The notes under the pieces are model-generated. The model saw only the letters and a program-made list of their open reading frames with translations, did not search any database and had not been told where the DNA came from. Below, one piece after another: positions 34,897-43,854 of a DNA stretch of 64,000 nucleotides. The stretch's first letter is position 1. The number at the start of each line of letters is the position of its first letter. The DNA is from Bacillota bacterium (GTDB lineage Bacteria > Bacillota > Clostridia > Lachnospirales > Lachnospiraceae), in NCBI GenBank assembly GCA_023410575.1, contig JAEYPP010000086.1, forward strand, positions 1 to 64,000, given 5' to 3'. A program made the position numbers and the translations under genes.

Positions 34897-37866
34897 TTAT
34901 TCTACATTGTATTTTCGTTTTAGCTCATCTGAAATTTCGTAGCCCTGTAACAATTCATCCGCTGACTTTATAAGTGTATCGTAGGAATAGTATGGAATCG
35001 TATATATGCTATCAATATCAACATATAGGAAATTCTGGTTCTTTGCATCAAAGCTATGATAATCTGGAATGGTACCGAGCAAATTAAAGTTTTCATCTAA
35101 CAAAAATCCACCCCCAGAAACTAGAACAAGATACTTATGAATTTCCTCAAGATACTCAATTCCATATGGAGTACCCATATCGATATCATAAATCATTTTA
35201 ACTAATTCCATTGTTTGAGTTGAATAAAAGGATGGATTTCCATTGCAATCAATGATACACAAGTAATTACCATCCTCGGTAAAAAAGATTTTTCTCACAT
35301 CAGTCAATCGAAGTTGCCTTGTCAGATATGCTTTTTCCTCTCCTGGATGATAAAGGCGTACTTCATCTTTGTCCATACTACAGCAAGCCAATACCGACTG
35401 GTTGTTTGCATAAATTGTAGTTATTTCACTTCCTAGTTCAACCTCTGGTGTCTTCATGATAAGATTGCCTGTTTCTATTGAATATGCTTTACTAGGTTCT
35501 TGGTTGGAATATGGTACTACGTATAGTAACTTACCATCAAAGGAATGCCCCTCTATGGTATAAAAATCATCAATTTCAATTGTTCGTAATACTTTCCCAT
35601 CTTTGACATCATATACTGTACAACTTCGACCACAAATAGCAAATTCATCCAAACCATTTCCCACAAAAAAATATTGAGAATAACCTAAGGTATCTTCTAT
35701 TTTTGCTATAATCTCACCAGTCTTTATCTCTTTTAGTATAATCCAATTTTTTTCTTCTTGGTTTTCACTTGTTAAAACTAATGTGCCATCCGTATTTATG
35801 GTACCATAAGAATCTCCATTAGAAAGACTAGCACTTTCTACTGCTTTGCTGTTTTCTAGCATTTTATATACAATAATCTGGCTTCCCTCTTGTGGCTGAA
35901 TATATAACGTTCCCTTATTCCAGATACAATCCTCAGATTTATAATCCGTATAATCAATTTTCATGCTAATATCCATTAGTTGACTAGTAGAAACATCATA
36001 AGTCAGTAATGTACCATCTTCACATATCATTAATTGAGTACATCCATCATTAAGCACATAGGAATTCACAATTTTTTGGTTACTTTCACTCAAATTTAAT
36101 AACTCGCCTGTCCTTGCATTATAAGTATACAATTCCCATGAGTTTTGAAGAAAATAGTATTCTTGCTCATCTATTTTTGTATACCTTATGTTATTGAACC
36201 AAACTTCATCTTCCGTTTTTTCCCATAGAGTCTCATAAGAATTCAAATCAATGCAAGTAAGAGTATAGATATATTTATTATCTTCATCTTTTTTATCATA
36301 TGATACAACTAAAGCTTTTCCATTGCAATAATTCAGTGAGGCAAACCGAAACGTTAACTTCTGATTATAAAGAAGTTCCCCAGTCATAGCATCTATAACG
36401 TAAAGACCTTGTTTCGACGAAAACTCATTTAAAATAATAATCTTTGATTTATCCTCGGAAAAAAAGAAATTCATTGCAGAGGCAAGATAAAATGTACTTT
36501 CCTTCTTTTCAAAACATATCGTGTTATCACTTGTAGAATAGCATACCATTTTATCAAAAGAAATTTCAAGATACCGATCTCCATCTGGGTAAGGTATTAT
36601 CGTGTTTTGTTCCTTACTTATGCAATTTATATCACCTGTTACTAAATCATAGATATATGTACCATCGAAAGATGGATATACAAATTTGTTATTCCCAAAC
36701 AACTGAACCACATTTTTGTCCATATATTTAATTCCCTGGACTTTTGCTAATAGTAGATGAGTCTGTGTATCCCACACATAAATCTGATCGCTACTGTCAA
36801 TTACAAGCATTCGTTTCCCATCTTGTGATACTTTCATATCTATCACTTTGCTATCTGTACTATAAATATTATACGGTCGAAACACTTGTTCCCCATTGTA
36901 CACGTACATTGCATTAGTAAGTGCATATTCACACTCAGTAGTGTAAGGAATCTCTGGATTTTCTATATTGGATGGTAACCCTTTTCTTGCGATATAAATC
37001 GCAGCCATCCGGTCACCTTTTCCTAAAACACGTGTAGATGCATCCGCTAATGACTTTGAATAATTCATCTGAGCTTCTTCAAATTGTTTTTGAATCTGAA
37101 CGGATTGTTCCACTATCTCATGATTCTTTGCTGAAATATCATCATTCTGAACAGTAATCAAATTATTCTGCTCCATAATCTGATCTGATTGCTTTTTTAT
37201 TTCTAACGCTAGCAACGTACTCACAATACAAAATGCCAAAAGAAACGTAGCTATTATGGCACTGATGGACAGCGCTCGCTTCATTTTCTGTTCTTTATGT
37301 CTTTGCTTTAAATCGTCATATCCTAACCCAAACATCGGTGCCAAAATTCTAAGCTTTTCACGTTTTATCTTCTTCTTTACTTGCTTAAAATTTTCTCCAC
37401 GTACATCAGCCGCCAAAGGCTCGATCGATTTAACCCTAATAACTTTATTACCAGTGTCATCGAGTTCCTCTACCTCATTATATAACAACTGCTTTGGAAA
37501 GGAATCCTCTGGTTCACCTTCTGCTAATACCGTAAAGATATGCTCCTTTTTATGGAACTCAATAAAGGTTTCAATCTCTCGTTTACACCATTCAGATTCT
37601 AATAGTCTTGGTGTACAAATTAGTATCAAATACTCTGAGTTTTTTAATGCCTCCGTGATTGGTTCTGCAAGATTACTTGAAAGTGGAAGTTCATCTTGGT
37701 CACGAAAAATTAGGATATCTTTTTTTTCTAATCCCTTATCTTTCCTAATCTGTTTTGGAATTTTAAACCTTTCTAGTTGTTTATGTAGAGTTTCTGCAAC
37801 AAACTTATCTAAATTAGCATGTCGATAACTAATAAAAGCATCATACTTTTTATCTTGCAAATCCAT
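34897..37866 (-). CDS. TIR domain - transmembrane - beta-propeller protein
   Basis: The 989-residue protein begins with a TIR domain (residues 8-150, KYDAFISYRHANLDKFVAE, then DQDELP). A WCKRE motif at 93-97 matches the plant TIR WCxxE, whose Glu is the NAD-cleaving residue. A membrane segment follows at about 192-216, then a coiled coil (about 217-290) and a long external or lumenal propeller of repeated WD/PQQ-like blades (310-960) with motifs such as YVWDTQTHLLLAKV. AGGAG precedes the ATG. Such a layout suggests an envelope sensor that triggers NAD loss or cyclic-nucleotide signalling inside. Defence and signalling roles are both possible, and nothing in the sequence decides between them. 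Confidence 0.85.
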   Translation of the reverse strand: MDLQDKKYDAFISYRHANLDKFVAETLHKQLERFKIPKQIRKDKGLEKKDILIFRDQDELPLSSNLAEPITEALKNSEYLILICTPRLLESEWCKREIETFIEFHKKEHIFTVLAEGEPEDSFPKQLLYNEVEELDDTGNKVIRVKSIEPLAADVRGENFKQVKKKIKREKLRILAPMFGLGYDDLKQRHKEQKMKRALSISAIIATFLLAFCIVSTLLALEIKKQSDQIMEQNNLITVQNDDISAKNHEIVEQSVQIQKQFEEAQMNYSKSLADASTRVLGKGDRMAAIYIARKGLPSNIENPEIPYTTECEYALTNAMYVYNGEQVFRPYNIYSTDSKVIDMKVSQDGKRMLVIDSSDQIYVWDTQTHLLLAKVQGIKYMDKNVVQLFGNNKFVYPSFDGTYIYDLVTGDINCISKEQNTIIPYPDGDRYLEISFDKMVCYSTSDNTICFEKKESTFYLASAMNFFFSEDKSKIIILNEFSSKQGLYVIDAMTGELLYNQKLTFRFASLNYCNGKALVVSYDKKDEDNKYIYTLTCIDLNSYETLWEKTEDEVWFNNIRYTKIDEQEYYFLQNSWELYTYNARTGELLNLSESNQKIVNSYVLNDGCTQLMICEDGTLLTYDVSTSQLMDISMKIDYTDYKSEDCIWNKGTLYIQPQEGSQIIVYKMLENSKAVESASLSNGDSYGTINTDGTLVLTSENQEEKNWIILKEIKTGEIIAKIEDTLGYSQYFFVGNGLDEFAICGRSCTVYDVKDGKVLRTIEIDDFYTIEGHSFDGKLLYVVPYSNQEPSKAYSIETGNLIMKTPEVELGSEITTIYANNQSVLACCSMDKDEVRLYHPGEEKAYLTRQLRLTDVRKIFFTEDGNYLCIIDCNGNPSFYSTQTMELVKMIYDIDMGTPYGIEYLEEIHKYLVLVSGGGFLLDENFNLLGTIPDYHSFDAKNQNFLYVDIDSIYTIPYYSYDTLIKSADELLQGYEISDELKRKYNVE

Positions 37867-38049
37867 GATAATCTCCTTTTCATCATAATTCTTGAATATG
37901 AAAGTATATCACTAATATGATGTATATTATGGGTTTTGTCAATATCAACCTATTTTTGTCGTAATTATTACAAACAAAACGGAGATACCCAAATTACGAG
38001 TATCTCCAGTTAAATCATGCTTTAATTTCCCTATGAAGAATTGATGACG

Positions 38050-38190
38050 TCAGTCTTCTTTTTTTAGACAAATTGATTCAATCCATAATCCTTTTTTATC
38101 TTCAGTTGCCTTAGCCAATTTAATCTCTACATTTGCATTTACTTCTATTTCATTTGGCAATTCATCATAATTAAAGGGCTTGAAGACGAC
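38050..38190 (-). pseudogene. C-terminal remnant of an unknown gene next to tRNA-Glu
   Basis: On the minus strand an open frame ends at 38050 and reads FNYDELPNEIEVNANVEIKL, then KATEDKKGLWIESICLKKED. Composition and codons look genuinely coding, but upstream it runs into the tRNA terminator and a TAG with no start codon. It seems to be a gene tail stranded beside the tRNA after deletion or recombination. The family is not recognised. The rest of the 362-base gap (37867-38228) holds only AT-rich sequence. Confidence 0.45.
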
Positions 38191-38205
38191 AATCCTCAAA
38201 CCCTT
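38174..38205 (-). terminator. terminator after tRNA-Glu copy 1
   Basis: GGGTTTGAGGA pairs imperfectly with the GTCTTCAAGCCC side, followed by TTTAATT, about 25 bases after the tRNA 3' end. The same hairpin, slightly diverged, follows copy 2. Confidence 0.6.
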
Positions 38206-38228
38206 CTATTTCGTACATATTATAAGAG

Positions 38229-38300
38229 CAGCTCGTAGGGGAATCGAACCCCTGTTTTCGCCGTGAGAGGGCGACGTCTTAACCGCTTGACCAACGAGCC
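38229..38300 (-). tRNA. tRNA-Glu (anticodon CUC), copy 1
   Basis: The minus strand folds as a 72-base tRNA: acceptor GGCTCGT with ACGAGCT, D arm with TTGGTCAAGCGGTTAA, anticodon stem CGCC/GGCG around loop CTCTCAC (anticodon CUC), and T arm with GGTTCGATTCC. The CCA end is not encoded. It is identical to the copy at 44907-44978. Confidence 0.95.
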
Positions 38301-38403
38301 ATGAACATTTATTAATATACACTATGAGTAGCAAAAAATCAAGTTTTTTTTCAAACTTTTTTGTATTTTTTTAATTGTTTGTATATTTTATGGATATACG
38401 ATA

Positions 38404-38436
38404 CAATTACAATTCTTTTGTAATTGTATCGTACTG
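38404..38436. repeat. perfect inverted repeat
   Basis: CGATACAATTACAA and TTGTAATTGTATCG flank a five-base loop about 100 bases beyond the CAP-protein gene end. A terminator role is possible, though no strong T tract follows. Confidence 0.45.
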
Positions 38437-38533
38437 CATCCTCCAGATAAAAAAAACTATGGAATTAAGCGATTGATATCACGAGGAAATAAAGTAGCAT
38501 AACGGACGTTATTCTGTTCGAGTAATTTCGAAT

Positions 38534-39958
38534 TTACTTACTCTTAAAGAAGTTCTGTGTTGCATAATTTCCATAGGAACCACCAAGGACATAACCAACC
38601 CCTAGGTGATTATAGGAACTATTTAACATATTACTACGGTGTCCACTCGAATTCATCCAACCATTCGAAGAATAGAGTGCATTTCCATAGCCACCAATAA
38701 TGTTCTCACCAGACATAGTAAAGCTAATACCTTGAGCTTTCATACGCGAGGACGGTGTAGAACCGTTTAATCCAGTATGATCAAAATAGTTGTTGTCAGC
38801 CATATCCTGACTATGAAGACGTGCAGCTGTTGCAGCCTGTGCTGACCATTTAAGAGCACTTAAATTGTTTCGAGCTCGAAAAGAATTCGTTAAGTCAAAC
38901 ACTTCTTTCTCCCATGCTGTTAATACGGATGAGGTCACACCATCAGTGGAAGCTCCTTTTGTTACAAGAATACCGTCAATCGTATTATCACCTAACATAT
39001 CCATAAAGAATACCGATTTTACTCCGTCTTTTGTTACAGATAATGTTTTTTTCGTACTAAAGCTCTTATTAAAAGTACTATTAATTGAGGATACCGTAGA
39101 AGAAGTCGTTAAACCTTGATAACTAAAGTCTGTAGCATCGGTATACCAACCAACTACCTTATCATTCTCAACAGCAACCATTACAAACTTTTTGTAGTTA
39201 TCATTATATACCATAAAGCTATACGTATATTCTGTTGCATCTGTACGTGCAGGGCTACCTAACTTACTTACCACACTTGATTTACTCTCTCCTAAGGAGA
39301 TTGTAACACCACGCACCGACAATATAATGTCATCTGTCTGACTTGGTGCACTTGTTGGCACAGGCGTTGGTGCTTTTGTTGGTGTAGGTGTTGGTACCTT
39401 TGTCGGAGTTTTTGTTGGTGTAGGTGTTGGTGCCTTCGTTGGTGTCGACGTTGGAATAACTGTAATTACTGGAATTTTTGTAGGGGTCGGCATCTCCTCT
39501 GTATTTGGGACCTTAGTAGGTGTTGGTAATACTGAGTCAGGTTCCTTTGTTGGATACGTTTCTACCATTTCATCTGGCGTTTTTGTTGGTACTACCGATG
39601 TATCATCAGAATCTGATGGTGTTTCTATCATTGAATCACCAATCGTACCATTCTCTTGTTCTGGTACTTCATATGATTCGCTATGTTCCTGCGTCATAAT
39701 CATATTATCGGATGGTGAGGATTCTATCGTATCAGAATTAATACTGTTTTCATCTTGATCATATTGATTTGATTGTTGTTCAATTTTTGATTCTATCTCT
39801 TCAACAAGATTATCCTGTGTAATCTCATTCTCACTTTCTGAAATAGTTGCAAGTTCTTCACTCGTTTGTTGATTAAATCCTGTTTCAGCTTTTTTAGAAC
39901 CACAACCTGAAAAAAGACACGCAATCGTTACAGCAACGAGAAGTAATTTGTATTTCAT
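38534..39958 (-). CDS. CAP-domain lipoprotein with Thr-Pro-Lys repeat linker
   Basis: A 474-residue secreted protein. A signal peptide with lipobox (CLFSGC, Cys near residue 19) is followed by an acidic, Ser/Glu-rich region, a long Thr-Pro-Lys low-complexity linker (about residues 130-205, PTPTKAPTPTPTK-like), a CAP-associated N domain (about 210-325, SLGESKSSVVSKLGSP) and a C-terminal CAP/SCP domain with ENIIGG and GHRSNMLN. Such proteins are anchored in the envelope of clostridia; the linker probably crosses the cell wall. Exact role unknown. Confidence 0.9.
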   Translation of the reverse strand: MKYKLLLVAVTIACLFSGCGSKKAETGFNQQTSEELATISESENEITQDNLVEEIESKIEQQSNQYDQDENSINSDTIESSPSDNMIMTQEHSESYEVPEQENGTIGDSMIETPSDSDDTSVVPTKTPDEMVETYPTKEPDSVLPTPTKVPNTEEMPTPTKIPVITVIPTSTPTKAPTPTPTKTPTKVPTPTPTKAPTPVPTSAPSQTDDIILSVRGVTISLGESKSSVVSKLGSPARTDATEYTYSFMVYNDNYKKFVMVAVENDKVVGWYTDATDFSYQGLTTSSTVSSINSTFNKSFSTKKTLSVTKDGVKSVFFMDMLGDNTIDGILVTKGASTDGVTSSVLTAWEKEVFDLTNSFRARNNLSALKWSAQAATAARLHSQDMADNNYFDHTGLNGSTPSSRMKAQGISFTMSGENIIGGYGNALYSSNGWMNSSGHRSNMLNSSYNHLGVGYVLGGSYGNYATQNFFKSK

Positions 39959-40152
39959 GGGTGCTCCTATCTATGTTATAACTCTGTCTCATGTTTCTTG
40001 ATGGATGAGTTTTCATAGCTGCGCATGCTACTACTTTATCCACCATAATATCTCTACTATCGACAATAGGATTATGGTTAGTATAAATGATTTCGTGTTA
40101 AGTTACAATGCTTTCCACCAATCCCCTATTATATTAACCATTAAGCACCAAT

Positions 40153-41628
40153 TTATCTTCCAAATGTTTCCGTTAACTCTTTTATCTTTTCACATAATTC
40201 TAAACTAAATTCCCCATTTTTCATCCTCCATTTCCAGTTTTGTCCAACAGTGGAAGGAGTATTTATTCTTGCTTCACTACCCAAACATAAGTAATCCTGA
40301 ATCGGTATGATACATAAGTTAGCGACACTTCTCATTGCTAACCGAATGAATTTCCAAGGAATCTCTTTCTCTGGCACATCACCAATATCTACATATGCAT
40401 CTGCGAATTTCTTATCCTCATAAGACAATTTTTGATACCAGCCAAGCAGTGTATCATTATCATGGGTTCCAGGATAAACAATACAATTTTTCACGTGATT
40501 GTGAGGTAAATAAGAACTCTCTTCACCTGCGTTAAATGCAAACTGTAATATTTTCATTCCAGGAAAACCAGTACGCTTTACTAATTCAATCACGCTAGGT
40601 GTCAAGAATCCTAGATCTTCTGCAATAATATCAAGTTTTCCAAGTTTACGTAATAAAGCTTCAAATATGTCATACCCTGGACCCTTAACCCAGTTTCCAT
40701 GCTCTGCTGTTTTATGATCATATGGAATTGAGTAGAATTCATCAAATCCTCGAAAATGGTCCACTCTAACGACATCGTATAATTGAAAATTATGAGCAAT
40801 TCGTTTCGTCCACCAGTCATAATCTGTGGTTTTGTGATATTCCCAATTGTAAAGTGGATTTCCCCATAGTTGTCCAGTACAAGAAAATGCATCTGGTGGA
40901 CAACCCGCAACTGCAATCGGCAATCCTTCCTTAGTAAATTGAAAAAGTTCTTTATTTCCCCAGCTATCGGCACTATCAAAAGCAACATAAATAGGAATAT
41001 CTCCTATAATCTTGATTCCCTGCTCATTAGCATAAGCTTTTAATTTCTTCCATTGTGTTGAAAATTGAAATTGTAAAAAGCAATAGAACTGAATATCTTC
41101 TTCACATTCCTTCCGATATTGAGCTACTGCTTCTGGATTTTTACACTTAATCGAATCTTCCCATCGAGTCCAACTTATCCCACCATGATAATCCTTAATT
41201 GCCATATAAAGTGCATAATTATCTAACCATTCATGCTCCTCATAAAGATATCTTTGATACCATTCATTCTGACAATCAAATCGTTGAAATGCTTGTCTTA
41301 ATATCTTGTATCTCGTAAGACTTAATTTATCATAATCAATATAACTGTTCTCCTCTTCCGAGAAACATGATTCACACTCTTTTTCAGTCAACAAGCCTTG
41401 TGTGATTAAATCCTCCAAATCAATAAAATAAGGATTTCCTGCAAATGCAGAGAATGATTGATAGGGAGAATCCCCATAACTCGTTGGTCCAAGTGGTAGA
41501 ATCTGCCAGTATTTTTGTTTTGCTAATTTTAATTGCTGAATAAATGTATATGCTTCTTTTGAAAAACATCCAATACCATACTTCGATGGCAAACTAGATA
41601 TTGGCATTAATACGCCACTTTCTCTCAT
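40153..41628 (-). CDS. malQ: 4-alpha-glucanotransferase
   Basis: The ATG at 41626-41628 with GAGG upstream gives 491 residues of glycoside hydrolase family 77. Conserved parts are MPISSLPSKYGIGCFSKEAY, YQSFSAFAGNPYFIDLE, the nucleophile region RVDHFRGFDEF, the acid/base IAEDLGFLTP and GTHDNDTLLGW. It rearranges alpha-1,4-glucans during maltodextrin or glycogen use. No other starch gene adjoins it. Confidence 0.95.
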   Translation of the reverse strand: MRESGVLMPISSLPSKYGIGCFSKEAYTFIQQLKLAKQKYWQILPLGPTSYGDSPYQSFSAFAGNPYFIDLEDLITQGLLTEKECESCFSEEENSYIDYDKLSLTRYKILRQAFQRFDCQNEWYQRYLYEEHEWLDNYALYMAIKDYHGGISWTRWEDSIKCKNPEAVAQYRKECEEDIQFYCFLQFQFSTQWKKLKAYANEQGIKIIGDIPIYVAFDSADSWGNKELFQFTKEGLPIAVAGCPPDAFSCTGQLWGNPLYNWEYHKTTDYDWWTKRIAHNFQLYDVVRVDHFRGFDEFYSIPYDHKTAEHGNWVKGPGYDIFEALLRKLGKLDIIAEDLGFLTPSVIELVKRTGFPGMKILQFAFNAGEESSYLPHNHVKNCIVYPGTHDNDTLLGWYQKLSYEDKKFADAYVDIGDVPEKEIPWKFIRLAMRSVANLCIIPIQDYLCLGSEARINTPSTVGQNWKWRMKNGEFSLELCEKIKELTETFGR

Positions 41629-41734
41629 ACTCAACCTCACATATTATGTATTTGCTTCTTTCGTTATGTACGTAGTGCGCATCCTGCGGAGCCTTTTTAT
41701 ATCATAGGAAATAGGAATTTCCATGATTTAAAAA

Positions 41735-41760
41735 AAGTGTTTTGCATGCAAAACACTCTC
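41735..41760. repeat. inverted repeat in the malQ / BI-1 gap
   Basis: AGTGTTTTGCATGCAAAACACT is a perfect 22-bp palindrome. The 268-base gap also holds a weaker hairpin pair near 41830 and 41875 (CTCATCATATGAT / ATCACATGATGAG) just beyond the end of the BI-1 family gene, which may end its transcript. Confidence 0.45.
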
Positions 41761-41896
41761 GCTAAGCGTGGTCACGTAAGCGACATCTTTCTCGCGCTTG
41801 TGTGCATAATTGCGTTTTCTTTTGACACATTAACACTCATCATATGATAAAATTGATTTCTACAATCGCATTTTCATCACATGATGAGTATTTTTA

Positions 41897-42628
41897 TTAG
41901 TCTCTTCTTCCCATAATACGAACTAATCTAAGGAATAAATTAATAAAGTCTAGATATAACTGCATACCAGTAAATAATGCAATTCGGTTCGTTTCTGATG
42001 CTCCATAAGTAGCTGCTTGTTGTTTCATACGATACATATCAAATGCAGTCAGTCCTATGAAAATGGCTACTACAACATAATCCATTAACAAATCAATACC
42101 TGCGCTATGGAAGAAGAAAAGATTTGCTAACGTAACAATAATTGCACCGAATAAAGCCATTGTACAAATCGAACCTAGCGTACTCAAATCACGTTTCGTA
42201 AAATATCCATAGGCCGAAATTGCACCAAATAATATTGTTGTTAAAAGAAATGCTTCTTGAACTTGGCCAATATCGTATACGACAAAAATAATGGATAATG
42301 TAATTCCATTGAGTATTGTATATGCAACATATAAACCAAGTGCTAATCCTAAGACATTTTTGTTAATTGCAAAGCTACACCCTAAAACTACTACTAACTC
42401 CATAACACAGATTATAATGAACGTAGGTCTTGATGAAAAGATACGTTCCATAAGAGCTACATTATTAGCAGTTAAGAAAGCAGTTATTGTAGTTACAATT
42501 AATCCCAAAAATACAACAAGAAATGATCTTGAAGCAATTTGTGAAACTACATCTTGTTGAACCCGATTATAATCATTTGCAACCACATATGGATCTTGTT
42601 TCCAATTTTGATTCATATTTTGATTCAT
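41897..42628 (-). CDS. Bax inhibitor-1 / YccA family membrane protein
   Basis: The 243-residue protein has seven membrane segments (from about residue 32) and the family ending GMQLYLDFINLFLRLVRIMGRRD. GGAGGG lies three bases before its ATG, and a second ATG four codons on is the alternative. Bacterial members form pH-sensitive Ca2+ leak channels (YetJ) or control membrane proteases (YccA). Both are family knowledge; the role here is not known. It stands alone. Confidence 0.9.
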   Translation of the reverse strand: MNQNMNQNWKQDPYVVANDYNRVQQDVVSQIASRSFLVVFLGLIVTTITAFLTANNVALMERIFSSRPTFIIICVMELVVVLGCSFAINKNVLGLALGLYVAYTILNGITLSIIFVVYDIGQVQEAFLLTTILFGAISAYGYFTKRDLSTLGSICTMALFGAIIVTLANLFFFHSAGIDLLMDYVVVAIFIGLTAFDMYRMKQQAATYGASETNRIALFTGMQLYLDFINLFLRLVRIMGRRD

Positions 42629-42963
42629 ATTCCCTCCTTCTACCTATTCTTAAACTTAATTCATATACCAGAACTGCTAATTAATTATAATGTCCAGTAT
42701 GTATAAAATCTAAGATTCAGCACACATATTATAACATAATTTGTTACTTATGCAAACCATTTTCATCTTCTCTTCTACTGCTAATATTACTATTCATACT
42801 TGGAATGATAACAACTCTAAGTGTAAAACATCTTATTAAATTTACTGTCCTAGTAAAGGAGTTTCTATTATAATAGCACACAATTATCTTTTGGGATTTG
42901 AGCAAAGAATAGTAATATATGTAGAGTGAAATAGATTAATAGTCTTGCATTTAAGGAACGTTA

Positions 42964-43020
42964 AAACAGTCAGAGTAAGGAATTAGCAAGAGCTATTTTG
43001 ATTCTTTACTCTGACTGTTT
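42964..43020 (+). terminator. hairpin in the BI-1 / small ORF gap
   Basis: AAACAGTCAGAGTAA pairs perfectly with TTACTCTGACTGTTT over a 27-base loop. The 543-base gap 42629-43171 holds this hairpin, a 16-base tRNA-like fragment (43060-43075) and nothing else supported. There is no upstream + strand gene to terminate, so its function is unclear. Confidence 0.35.
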
Positions 43021-43059
43021 CATAAAAATGTACTAAAAACTCAGATTTTAATGCTTAGA

Positions 43060-43075
43060 GCGATGTCTTAACCGC
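43060..43075 (-). repeat. tRNA-Glu fragment
   Basis: GCGATGTCTTAACCGC differs by one base from the D-arm to anticodon-stem segment shared by both tRNA-Glu copies and lies between them. It may be a remnant of a third copy or of recombination; at 16 bases chance is possible. Confidence 0.35.
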
Positions 43076-43171
43076 ATATTTCAATCTTATTCCCCAATGA
43101 TATTAATCTCCTCACAAATGGACATAATACTATTAGAATGATAATCAATATGTTTTCAATGGAGAAAAATT

Positions 43172-43360
43172 ATGTCTTCTTATGTATCACCTAATTTACG
43201 TACTAAATTTGAAACACTATCAATCGACCTAAAAAACACTATTTTAGAGCGAGATGTTCAACTCAACAATCTGAATGACTTAATTAAGGTTCTAGAAGAA
43301 ATTGTAGATGAAGCACCGAGCGTTAACCATATCTACAAGCATTCAGATACCTTTACTTAA
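43172..43360 (+). CDS. small hypothetical protein
   Basis: The 62-residue frame has a good site, GGAG seven bases before the ATG. It is predicted to be mostly helical (residues 10-48, with LNNLNDLIKVLEEIVDE) and lacks membrane segments. No family is recognised. It is the only + strand frame between two minus-strand clusters. Confidence 0.45.
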   Translation: MSSYVSPNLRTKFETLSIDLKNTILERDVQLNNLNDLIKVLEEIVDEAPSVNHIYKHSDTFT

Positions 43361-43378
43361 AAAAGGATATTCTTAAAT

Positions 43379-43495
43379 CTACCCAGCATTGTTTGAAATA
43401 GAGTCAGAAGTAGTGGCTCTATTATCAACATTAAGACGGTTGACATTATTACATCCAATAATTGTTACCAGTACTACGATTCCTAATATTTGCAT
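43379..43495 (-). CDS. possible tiny lipoprotein
   Basis: A 38-residue frame starts inside the last codons of the zinc-ribbon gene and encodes MQILGIVVLVTIIGC, a hydrophobic run ending in a lipobox-like IIGC, followed by a polar tail. It lacks the usual positive residues at its N-terminus and has only a weak ribosome site, so it may be untranslated. Confidence 0.35.
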   Translation of the reverse strand: MQILGIVVLVTIIGCNNVNRLNVDNRATTSDSISNNAG

Positions 43496-43854
43496 TGCAC
43501 ACCAGCATTAGAATACCTCGTATCACATTGATTGCAGACTACATCATATTCAAAGTAATCCAAGTTCTTCTCCAATATAGTGAAAAGTGGTGACATATCG
43601 GATGGACAACAAAGCCTATTCTTATTGAGTACTAGTAGCTTGTCTGACTTATTGACTAAGCTAACATCACGAAAGTTTATATACATACTTCCGTGTCCTC
43701 CACACTTACACTGATAATTAAGCTTAAAACTATCATATGTCACATAGCACAAGTATCCGATATTCTTACCACAATTCTCACAATAAATCCAACCACCATA
43801 TGTATTAGCAAGTCTTGTTTGAAAAAGTTGTTTTGTTAAAGGAATTCTACTCAT
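43483..43854 (-). CDS. cysteine-rich zinc-ribbon protein
   Basis: The 123-residue protein has two groups of cysteines likely to bind zinc: CENC near 26-29 with CKCG near 50, and CC near 82 with CNQC near 109. It overlaps the upstream sigma-factor gene by eight bases, so they are cotranslated. No family is recognised. The pairing with a sigma factor suggests a regulatory partner, such as a zinc-dependent anti-sigma or accessory factor, which is inference only. Confidence 0.6.
   Translation of the reverse strand: MSRIPLTKQLFQTRLANTYGGWIYCENCGKNIGYLCYVTYDSFKLNYQCKCGGHGSMYINFRDVSLVNKSDKLLVLNKNRLCCPSDMSPLFTILEKNLDYFEYDVVCNQCDTRYSNAGVQCKY

Noticed and set aside
42740..42840. A 29-codon + strand frame starting ATGCAAACC in the BI-1 gap
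   Set aside because: No ribosome site and no recognisable features.
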